A DNA stretch of 64,000 nt, taken from the NCBI RefSeq assembly GCF_009828115.1, contig NZ_WTYL01000001.1, positions 1,054,001 through 1,118,000 of the forward strand, in the 5' to 3' direction. Positions 42,804-50,134 of the stretch are shown piece after piece; the stretch's first letter is position 1, and every line of letters starts with the position of its first letter. Below the pieces are notes generated by a model. The model had not been told where the DNA came from, searched no databases, and saw only the letters and a program-made list of their open reading frames with translations. This DNA is from Allopontixanthobacter sediminis. Its GTDB lineage: Bacteria > Pseudomonadota > Alphaproteobacteria > Sphingomonadales > Sphingomonadaceae. A program made the translations under genes and the position numbers.

Positions 42804-44131
42804 AACTACGCCGGCGAACCTTGCTCGCCGGTGCTGCCGCCACTGCCGGTTTCGCCGCTTTGCCGGGGTGCGCTTCCATTCCACGCGGGCGCAAGTCCGG
42901 TTTCGTTACCCGCCAAGGCACCCGCCTGCTGCGCGGCGGCGAGCCGTACCGAATTGTCGGCGCAAACATGTGGTACGCGGCATGGCTGGGCGCAGACACT
43001 GACTATGGCGACCGCGGGCGCCTTGTCCGCGAACTCGACCGGCTGCAGGCGCTCGGCCTGAACAACCTCCGGATCATGGCCGCGGCTGAGGAAGGCCCGC
43101 TAAAAAATTCGATCAAGCCCGGCTTCACCCGCACCGACGGCAGCGACAACGCTGCGCTGTTCGAAGGGCTAGATTTCGCCATGGCCGAAATTGCCCGGCG
43201 CGGCATGACCGCGGTGCTGGTCCTGTCGAATTTCTGGGAATGGTCGGGCGGGCTCCAGACCCTGCTGTTTCGCAATACGAGTGAATACATCGACATGGGC
43301 GACCCCGCCCATCCCTGGCCCGCCTTTGCCGATGCCACCGCCAAATTCTATCAGAACACCGGCGCGCTCGAATCGTATCGCGCGCACCTGCGCAACATCG
43401 TCGGCAGAACCAACACCGTCACCGGAATACTCTACGCCCAGGATCCGGCAGTAATGAGCTGGCAGCTTGCCAACGAACCGCGGCCCGGCGGCAGCGAGGC
43501 CGCGATCGCGCGGAACCGCGAGGCGTATCTCGGGTGGATCGCGTCGACCGCTGAATTGCTCCGTACGCTTGCACCGAACCACCTCGTCTCGCTGGGACAG
43601 GAGGGTACGCAGGCGACCAACGGTAGCGAAGAATTGGTCAAGGCTGCGCACGAGCAGGTCGATTATCTCACGGCGCATATCTGGCCGCTCAACTGGAGCT
43701 GGGTCGATGGCGAGGACTTGGCCGGAACCTGGCCGGAAGGCCGCAAGAAAGTCGCCGAATATCTGGCGTCGCACACCAGCATGGCGCGCGATCTCGACAA
43801 GCCGCTGCTGATCGAAGAATTTGGCTTTCCCCGCGACGGCGAAACATACGCGCCCGGGACTACCACCCGCTTCCGCGAACAATTCTATCGCATGATCTAT
43901 GACGCCGTCGAATCAAGCTGGCGCGAAGGTGGGCCATTGCAGGGAAGCAATTTCTGGGCGTGGAATGGCGAAGCGCGCGCGCAGCATGACGATTTCCGGT
44001 TCGTGGACGGGGACCGAACCTATATGGGCGACCCTCCGCACGAGCCGCAGGGGTGGTACGGTAATTTCGACACCGACCGCGCGATGCTGGCGCTCGTCTC
44101 TGGCCATGCAGCCGGCATTTCCGCAAGTTGA
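42800..44131 (+). CDS. GH5 beta-mannanase-like enzyme, exported lipoprotein
   Basis: A 443-residue enzyme of the GH5_7-like group (endo-1,4-beta-mannanase). The start is GTG 42800, overlapping the upstream TGA. Twin-arginine-like K-L-R-R-R-T-L-L and a lipobox L-P-G-C (C24) suggest export and lipidation. V-G-A-N-M-W-Y-A-A-W, acid in W-Q-L-A-N-E-P-R (E226), nucleophile in L-I-E-E-F-G-F (E340), and the W-A-W-N-G-E-A end match the mannanase group. Mannan or glucomannan is therefore one of the targets; a xylan function is possible. It ends seven bases before the epimerase gene. The ORF extends upstream to 42617 within the esterase gene, which is not coding in this frame. Confidence 0.85.
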   Translation: MKLRRRTLLAGAAATAGFAALPGCASIPRGRKSGFVTRQGTRLLRGGEPYRIVGANMWYAAWLGADTDYGDRGRLVRELDRLQALGLNNLRIMAAAEEGPLKNSIKPGFTRTDGSDNAALFEGLDFAMAEIARRGMTAVLVLSNFWEWSGGLQTLLFRNTSEYIDMGDPAHPWPAFADATAKFYQNTGALESYRAHLRNIVGRTNTVTGILYAQDPAVMSWQLANEPRPGGSEAAIARNREAYLGWIASTAELLRTLAPNHLVSLGQEGTQATNGSEELVKAAHEQVDYLTAHIWPLNWSWVDGEDLAGTWPEGRKKVAEYLASHTSMARDLDKPLLIEEFGFPRDGETYAPGTTTRFREQFYRMIYDAVESSWREGGPLQGSNFWAWNGEARAQHDDFRFVDGDRTYMGDPPHEPQGWYGNFDTDRAMLALVSGHAAGISAS

Positions 44132-44138
44132 TGTGTTG

Positions 44139-45017
44139 ATGGCCGAGGTAAACCTGTACGGCGGGGGCTGGCGCGCAACACTCCGCCCGGCAGAAGGCGG
44201 CATCATGGCATCGCTTGCTTCTGGCGGAACAGAGGTGTTGCGGACGATGTCTGCGGGAGCAAGAAGTCCGCTGGACAGCGCCGGATTTCCGCTCGTTCCC
44301 TATGCCAACCGGGTTCGCGGAGGCAGGTTTGCTTGGCATGGATCAGACGTGAAGCTGCCGCATAATTTTCCGCCGGAAACCTCGTCCATCCACGGCATGG
44401 GCTGGCAAAGCGCTTGGCGGATTGCCGAACAACGCGAAGATTTCTGCACCCTTGTGCACGATCACTCGTGCCTCGGTCCGCTGCCGCTCCGAACCCCCAT
44501 CCGCCAATGGCCCTGGGCCTACCGCGCAACGCAGACTGTGCATCTCGAACCTGGCGGCGCAGCAATCACTCTCGAAGTCACGAATGCTTCTGACACGCCG
44601 ATGCCCGCAGGGCTGGGTCTGCATCCCTATTTTCGACGCCGGCCGGAAACCCGGATAACGTTCCATTCCAATACGATAGTCCTGGTGGGTGAAGACCAGA
44701 TACCGACAGGCGAGACAGCGGAGGCTGCACTGTTTGGCGATTTTTCGGCCGGAGCGGAGCTGCCGGACCAGCTGATCGATCATAGCTTTGCCGGATGGGA
44801 TGGTCACGCCCGCATCGAGGATGATCTGGGATCGATCGAACTGCACACTTCGGGCGCAAAGTGCCTGCATGTCTACGCGCCCCCGCGAGCGGATTTTCTA
44901 TGCCTGGAACCGGTGACCCACTTACCCGACGCGCTGAATCAGCGCCCGGACGACATGATTACTTTGGCTCCCGGACAATCAGCCGGTCTCACGCTGCGCA
45001 TAACCGCAGGTACCTAG
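44139..45017 (+). CDS. Aldose 1-epimerase (mutarotase-like)
   Basis: A 292-residue cytoplasmic galactose mutarotase-like protein. The P-Y-A-N-R-V-R-G-G-R-F segment, the catalytic histidine in L-G-L-H-P-Y-F and the glutamate in F-L-C-L-E-P-V-T-H mark the family. It interconverts the anomers of xylose or other aldoses and so feeds the dehydrogenase. It is the last gene of the xylX operon and converges with xylD, leaving nine bases between the stops. ATG 44139 is chosen; GTG 44133 and ATG 44106 in the same frame are alternatives, the latter inside the GH5 gene. Confidence 0.85.
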   Translation: MAEVNLYGGGWRATLRPAEGGIMASLASGGTEVLRTMSAGARSPLDSAGFPLVPYANRVRGGRFAWHGSDVKLPHNFPPETSSIHGMGWQSAWRIAEQREDFCTLVHDHSCLGPLPLRTPIRQWPWAYRATQTVHLEPGGAAITLEVTNASDTPMPAGLGLHPYFRRRPETRITFHSNTIVLVGEDQIPTGETAEAALFGDFSAGAELPDQLIDHSFAGWDGHARIEDDLGSIELHTSGAKCLHVYAPPRADFLCLEPVTHLPDALNQRPDDMITLAPGQSAGLTLRITAGT

Positions 45018-45026
45018 CGCCCTCAT

Positions 45027-46811
45027 CTAGTGGTTATGGCGCGGTAGCTTGCGGGCGGTCCCCCGGTATTTGAGCGAGAATTCCATTACCCCGCCCTCGC
45101 CCAGCTGGCCGGTCTTTTCGCGGAACAGCTCTTCCCAAGGCGTGTTGCTCGGCGGGATCGGCGGCGGGGGTTCGTCCGCCAGTCGGCGCGCAATTTCCGC
45201 ATTGTCGACGAGAGCGTTGCAGGTACGATGGTTCAGGTCGACCTGGATCCGGTCACCGGTTCGCAGCCACGCCAATCCACCGCCCGCCGCGCTCTCGGGC
45301 GAAACGTTGAGGATCGAGGGGCTGTCGCTGGTACCGGACTGACGTCCGTCGCCCAGCGTCGGCAGCCATTGCTTGCCTTGCTGGATCATGGCGTCGGGCG
45401 GCTGCATGTTGACGACCTCGGCACTGCCGGGCCAGCCGATTACGCCGGAACCACGGATGACTAGAATGCAGTCTTCGTCGATTTGGAGGGCCGGGTCGTT
45501 GATCCGGTGATGGTAATCGTCCGACCCATCGAACACGATCGCGCGGGCTTCGAACACATTTTCCGCGCCGGGGTGCGAGAGATACTGTGCCCGAAAATCA
45601 TCGCTGATGACCGAGGTCTTGAGAATGGCAAAGTCGAACAGATTGCCCGACAGCACCAGGAATCCGGCGTTATCCATCAGCGGATCGGCGAACGGCCGGA
45701 TCATCTCCCGGTCACCGCTCTCCCGGCCGCCGAGATTGTCCGCGATGGTCTTGCCGGTGCAGGTCGGGCAGTCTCCGTACAGGCGCCCCGCCTGAAGCAA
45801 TTCCCACATGATCGCCGGCACGCCGCCCGCGCGGTGGAACCGCTCGCCGAGATATTTGCCCGCCGGCTGCATGTTCAGCAGCAGCGGCAGTTCGTAGCCA
45901 TGATCCTGCCACGCCGAGAGCGGCAGTTCGACCCCGGCATGGGCCGCCATTGCCTGGATATGCGGCTGCGCATTGGATGATCCGCCGCAAGCGCTGACGA
46001 CCGCAATCGCGTTCAAAAAGGCCTCACGCGTCAGGATATCGGACGGCTTGAGATCTGCGTGGACCATTTCGACGATCCGCTGCCCGGTGCGGTAAGCCAT
46101 CTGGCCGCGCTCACGGTAGGGCGCCGGGATCGCCGCGCAGCCGGTTAGCGACAGGCCGAGCGCTTCGGCCACCGCGTTCATGGTGCTGGCCGTCCCCATA
46201 GAATTGCAATGTCCGGCGCTCGGCGCACTGTCGGTGGCACGGGCGAGGAATTCCTCTTCATCGATCTCGCCCGCCGCCAGCTTGCGGCGGCTGCGCCAGA
46301 TTACCGTACCGGAACCGACGAGCTCGCCTTCGTGCCAGCCGTCCAGCATCGGGCCGCCGCTGAGCACGATTGCAGGAATATCGACGGTGCTTGCCGCCAT
46401 GATCTGGCTGGGCGTGGTCTTGTCGCAGCCGGTGGTGAGGACCACCCCGTCGAGCGGATAGCCGTTGAGCAGTTCGACGAGGCCGAGATACAGCAAATTG
46501 CGATCGAGCGCGGCGGTGGGTCTGCGGCAGTTCTCGAAAATCGGATGGACCGGAAATTCGATCGGGATGCCGCCTGCGTCGCGAATGCCGTCGCGTGTCC
46601 GCTTGGCCAGTTCGATATGGATCCGGTTGCACGGCGAGAGGTCGCTCCCGCTTTGCGCGATGCCGATGATTGGCTTGCCGCTGCGCAGTTCTTCAGGCGT
46701 GATGCCGTAGTTCATGAACCGCTCGAGATAGAGCGCGGTCATGTCCATGCGGTCGGGATTGTCGAACCAGTCGCGCGAACGCAGCCGGCGACCGCCGGAA
46801 TCTGAGGTCAT
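45027..46811 (-). CDS. xylD: D-xylonate dehydratase (IlvD/Edd family)
   Basis: A 594-residue iron-sulfur dehydratase of the IlvD/Edd superfamily. The cluster-ligand cysteines are in L-S-P-C-N-R (C61), T-T-G-C-D-K-T-T-P (C129) and the S-A-G-H-C-N-S-M-G region; metal ligands lie in the D-x-x-x-x-C-P-T-C-T-G block. Length and the F-M-N-Y-G-I-T-x-E-E-L-R-S-G-K-P-I-I-G opening match the sugar-acid dehydratase branch (XylD, AraC-type) rather than IlvD. It converts D-xylonate to 2-keto-3-deoxy-xylonate. ATG 46811 overlaps the regulator gene stop by four bases, so both belong to one operon. L-arabinonate would be the alternative substrate. Confidence 0.92.
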   Translation of the reverse strand: MTSDSGGRRLRSRDWFDNPDRMDMTALYLERFMNYGITPEELRSGKPIIGIAQSGSDLSPCNRIHIELAKRTRDGIRDAGGIPIEFPVHPIFENCRRPTAALDRNLLYLGLVELLNGYPLDGVVLTTGCDKTTPSQIMAASTVDIPAIVLSGGPMLDGWHEGELVGSGTVIWRSRRKLAAGEIDEEEFLARATDSAPSAGHCNSMGTASTMNAVAEALGLSLTGCAAIPAPYRERGQMAYRTGQRIVEMVHADLKPSDILTREAFLNAIAVVSACGGSSNAQPHIQAMAAHAGVELPLSAWQDHGYELPLLLNMQPAGKYLGERFHRAGGVPAIMWELLQAGRLYGDCPTCTGKTIADNLGGRESGDREMIRPFADPLMDNAGFLVLSGNLFDFAILKTSVISDDFRAQYLSHPGAENVFEARAIVFDGSDDYHHRINDPALQIDEDCILVIRGSGVIGWPGSAEVVNMQPPDAMIQQGKQWLPTLGDGRQSGTSDSPSILNVSPESAAGGGLAWLRTGDRIQVDLNHRTCNALVDNAEIARRLADEPPPPIPPSNTPWEELFREKTGQLGEGGVMEFSLKYRGTARKLPRHNH

Positions 46812-47932
46812 TTTTTATCCGTATGATGCATTAGTGAAGGAGCGAGACTGGGCCCCGCGTCGGAATTGCGCCGCACCAGCTTGTAGGCCAGCGTGACCTG
46901 TTCGCACTTGGCCCTCGATGCGGGTGTCTTCTGTTTGTAGACCTTGGCAATCATCGCCACGGCCTGCGCCGTCATTTCCCGGATTGGCTGGCGAATGGTC
47001 GTAAGTTCGGGCCAGATCGAACTGGCAAGCTCGGTGTCATCGAAGCCGCATACGGTAATGTCGTTGGGGACATCGAGATGCCTGCGATGGGCCATAGCTA
47101 CGGTTGCGGCGGCCATGTCATCGTTCGAGGCGAAAATGGCAGTTGGCGGTCGGTCGACCGATAGCAGGCGCTCGGCTGCGGTCATGCCTGAGCGATAGGT
47201 GAACTGACCCTGGGCGATCAGGCTGTCACTGATTTCGAGACCGGCTTCGTTCATCGCGGCGCGGTAACCTTCGAGCCGCTGGCCGCTCGCCATCTGTTCC
47301 GGGTTGCCGATGATGAACCCGATCCGCTTATGGCCCAACCCGATGATGTGGCGGGTCATGTCGAAGGCCGCCTGGAATTCGTCGATCAGCACGGCACCAT
47401 GCGATCCGGTTGCGCGGCCGGGTCCGACGGCAACTGCAATTCCGCCAGAATCGCGGATCTGGTCGAGCACGCTTTGATCGTCGCACAGCGGCGGCGGCAG
47501 GATGAAACCGACAATCCCGCCATCGACCAGCTTGCTGATCAGCGTCTTGCTTTCCGGTACAGTCTCACAGCTCTGCACAACCAGGTGGATGTCGCGCTTG
47601 CTCGCTTCTTCGAGCGCACCCATCAGGAACTCGCTGAGATAGGATGCCGAGGGGTTATCGAACAGCAGGGCGATCCTGAGCTGCGCTCCGCCCGCCAACG
47701 AGCGCGCCGCGCGGTTGGGCACATAGTTGAGCTTATCAATGGCGGCCAGAACCTGCTCACGCGTGCCGGCCCGGACGTTTTCTTCACCGTTGATTACCCG
47801 GCTAACCGTCATCGGTGAGCATTCGGCTTCACGCGCGACGTCTGCGATCGTGGGAGCCGCGTTGCTGCGGCGAGAATTGCGTTTCCGGATTAATGGCCGG
47901 ATATCTTCCTTGGTGTCCATCTTCATCGCCAT
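46808..47932 (-). CDS. xylR: LacI-family repressor, candidate regulator of the locus
   Basis: A 374-residue LacI/PurR-type regulator. The helix-turn-helix P-T-I-A-D-V-A-R-E-A-E-C-S-P-M-T-V-S-R-V-I-N (residues 27-48) is followed by the hinge helix and a periplasmic-binding-protein-like effector domain with D-D-M-A-A-A-T. It probably binds the 14-bp palindromes seen throughout this locus and releases them on a xylose-related inducer. It lies in the operon GH67, regulator, xylD, so its own synthesis should be controlled by operator site 7. Three in-frame ATGs (47932, 47926, 47920) are possible starts, none with a clear ribosome site. The symbol is by analogy to Caulobacter XylR. Confidence 0.85.
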   Translation of the reverse strand: MAMKMDTKEDIRPLIRKRNSRRSNAAPTIADVAREAECSPMTVSRVINGEENVRAGTREQVLAAIDKLNYVPNRAARSLAGGAQLRIALLFDNPSASYLSEFLMGALEEASKRDIHLVVQSCETVPESKTLISKLVDGGIVGFILPPPLCDDQSVLDQIRDSGGIAVAVGPGRATGSHGAVLIDEFQAAFDMTRHIIGLGHKRIGFIIGNPEQMASGQRLEGYRAAMNEAGLEISDSLIAQGQFTYRSGMTAAERLLSVDRPPTAIFASNDDMAAATVAMAHRRHLDVPNDITVCGFDDTELASSIWPELTTIRQPIREMTAQAVAMIAKVYKQKTPASRAKCEQVTLAYKLVRRNSDAGPSLAPSLMHHTDKK

Positions 47933-47963
47933 AGAACCATGGCCGAAGGTCCAGCAAGTACGT

Positions 47964-50075
47964 TCATTGGCCGGGTGCCTCCGGAAATTCGAGCTTACGG
48001 TAATATTCGACGGAAAAGGGCGGCTTTGCCGTGCCTTCCGGCAGGGGCAGGCCGTTGACCGATTGCCAATAGGCTATGGAGGCGTCGCGCCACCAGCGGG
48101 CTTCGGTTTGCTGGATGGCGAGGCGTTCGGAAATTGCGCGAAACCTTTCCGGATCGATCTCGGATTCCAGGGCAGACCAGGTAGCTGCGAACCCGTCCAC
48201 CTTTGCCACGCCGCGGTCGTATTCCGCGACCAGCTCGTGCCACAGGGTCCGTCCGCTCGCCATTCGGTGATCCCAATCGACGCGGTGAAACCACAGGAGC
48301 AACTTCGGGTCGATAGCAGCGGGATCGCTCCACTGTGCGGCGATGGCGGGATCGTATTGGCTAATCGCGTTCGATCCACTGGGCGTCCGGTCGAACCCGA
48401 TGCCATCCCGGTCCGCCCGGTGATAATAGCACGGGTTCCATTCGGGCCGCGCCAAGTCACATACCCACGGCGCTGGTCCGTAGTGATGGCCGGTACCCAT
48501 CAGGTGCGCGAGGCCCAGAGGCGTCATGTACTGCACCACCGCTTCGCGGCTTTCCAGCATCATGCGCACGATGGGTTCAAGCGCCGCCGGCTTGCGGGTG
48601 AAGGTTTGCGCCGTCCATTCGCGCGCGATTGCATCGCTGGACATTGAAGGATTCCATGCCAGCCGGCCAAACGCGTACCAGTTTGCCTGGTCGAACACCG
48701 AACCACTCCAGTTCCGGTCCGATCCGGTGTTGGCGACACCCGCCATACCGACAGGCACGATAACATCGGCAACCGACTTTTCGCCGCCGGTGTCGGCGGT
48801 GAGCACTTCCTCCCACATCGGACCGAGGAAAGCGAGATGGCTGGCAAAACCGAGATATTCCTTGGTAATTTGCAATTCGAGCATCAGCCGGGTCTTCGGC
48901 ATCGCCCCGAACATCGGGTGGAACGGTTCGCGCGGCTGGAAATCGATAGGGCCGTTCTTGACCTGGACGATTACATTGTCCGCGAATTGTCCATCGAGCG
49001 GCTTGAATTCGTCATACGCCTGTTTGGCGCGATCGGTGTCGTCCTCTGCCGAGTAAACGAACGCGCGCCAGATCACCGTCCCGCGATCCCCCACGGCCTC
49101 CGCCATCATGTTCGCCCCGTCCGCATGGCTGCGGCCATAGTCCTGCGGGCCCGGCTGTCCTTCGCTGTTGGCCTTGACCAGGAAGCCGCCGAAGTCGGGA
49201 ATGGAAGCGTAGATCTCGTCGGTCTTGGCTTGCCACCACTGGCGAACCGCCGGGTCGAGCGGGTCGGCGGTGTCGAGCCCGCCGATGTCGCGCGGAGCAC
49301 TGAAACGGGCGGATACGTAAATTCTGATGCCATACGGCCGCCACGCATCGGCCAGCCGCTTGAGCTTGGCGATATAGCGCGGCTCCAGCATGAACGCGCG
49401 GGCGTTGACATTGTTGACCACGGCGCCGTTGATACCGATCGACGCATTCGCCCGAGCGTAGTCAATCATGCGTTGATCCAGCCGTCCAGGCAGGTTCCAC
49501 CAATCGAAGATCGAGCGTCCGGCATAGCCGCGCTCGACATGCCCATCGGGATTGTCCCAATGGTTGAGCAGCCGCAGCGGCATGGCTGGTGCGTCGATGA
49601 GACTTATTTCGCCCAGACCGCGACCCGCAGCCAGTTCGCGCAGGAGGGCATAGCTGCCGTAAAGGCAACCGATATGGTCCTGCGCAGCGATTCGGAATGT
49701 CGGGCGCTCCGCCTCAAGTTGCGGTGTCAGGCTGAACCCGGACTGGCCGGTGCCGGGCTCGGTGCCGCAATCGAGGATGATCTGGACCGGGTTCTGTGCC
49801 GGCGGGGGATCGCCCTCCCCCCGCAAACTGGTCAGCCCGCGCTCCAACTCTTCCACCGCCACGTCCAAGGTGGAGCTACGATCGCCCTCCGAAATGGGTG
49901 CGACGACCGGCGTCTGGCTCTTCAACTTAGCGGCAGCAACTCCGTCCAGCGGGGCGAACCGCAACCACAGATCGTACCCGTCTTCTGCGTAGGATGGCGT
50001 TGCCGAAAGGGCAATTACGACCAATACGGTGAATCGTGCGGCAAGCCGGTTGACAAGTTTGGTCCCTCTCATCAT
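47964..50075 (-). CDS. GH67 alpha-glucuronidase
   Basis: A 703-residue exported GH67 enzyme (Sec signal to about residue 30) that removes 4-O-methyl-glucuronic acid from the ends of xylo-oligosaccharides. Acid E305 lies in V-K-A-N-S-E-G-Q-P-G-P, and the paired carboxylates are D378 in N-G-P-I-D-F-Q and E406 in I-T-K-E-Y-L-G. Their spacing equals that recalled for Cellvibrio GlcA67A (E292, D365, E393), offset by 13. The start codon abuts the operator at 50075-50088 and no ribosome site precedes ATG 50075 or 50072. The next genes, regulator and xylD, follow with a 31-base gap. Confidence 0.95.
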   Translation of the reverse strand: MMRGTKLVNRLAARFTVLVVIALSATPSYAEDGYDLWLRFAPLDGVAAAKLKSQTPVVAPISEGDRSSTLDVAVEELERGLTSLRGEGDPPPAQNPVQIILDCGTEPGTGQSGFSLTPQLEAERPTFRIAAQDHIGCLYGSYALLRELAAGRGLGEISLIDAPAMPLRLLNHWDNPDGHVERGYAGRSIFDWWNLPGRLDQRMIDYARANASIGINGAVVNNVNARAFMLEPRYIAKLKRLADAWRPYGIRIYVSARFSAPRDIGGLDTADPLDPAVRQWWQAKTDEIYASIPDFGGFLVKANSEGQPGPQDYGRSHADGANMMAEAVGDRGTVIWRAFVYSAEDDTDRAKQAYDEFKPLDGQFADNVIVQVKNGPIDFQPREPFHPMFGAMPKTRLMLELQITKEYLGFASHLAFLGPMWEEVLTADTGGEKSVADVIVPVGMAGVANTGSDRNWSGSVFDQANWYAFGRLAWNPSMSSDAIAREWTAQTFTRKPAALEPIVRMMLESREAVVQYMTPLGLAHLMGTGHHYGPAPWVCDLARPEWNPCYYHRADRDGIGFDRTPSGSNAISQYDPAIAAQWSDPAAIDPKLLLWFHRVDWDHRMASGRTLWHELVAEYDRGVAKVDGFAATWSALESEIDPERFRAISERLAIQQTEARWWRDASIAYWQSVNGLPLPEGTAKPPFSVEYYRKLEFPEAPGQ

Positions 50076-50088
50076 GGTAGCGCTACCA
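50075..50088. promoter_or_regulatory. Predicted LacI/XylR-type operator, site 7, perfect palindrome
   Basis: TGGTAGCGCTACCA, a perfect 14-bp palindrome, between divergent GH67 and GH3 genes. One edge coincides with the first base of the GH67 ATG and the other is 46 bases before the GH3 start. It is the best copy of the set and is placed to repress both the GH67-regulator-xylD operon and the GH3-GH3-GH10 operon. Confidence 0.88.
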
Positions 50089-50134
50089 CAGAAGGCGCGC
50101 TAGTCAAGCCGCGCTCAGGGAGAGAGACATTTTT

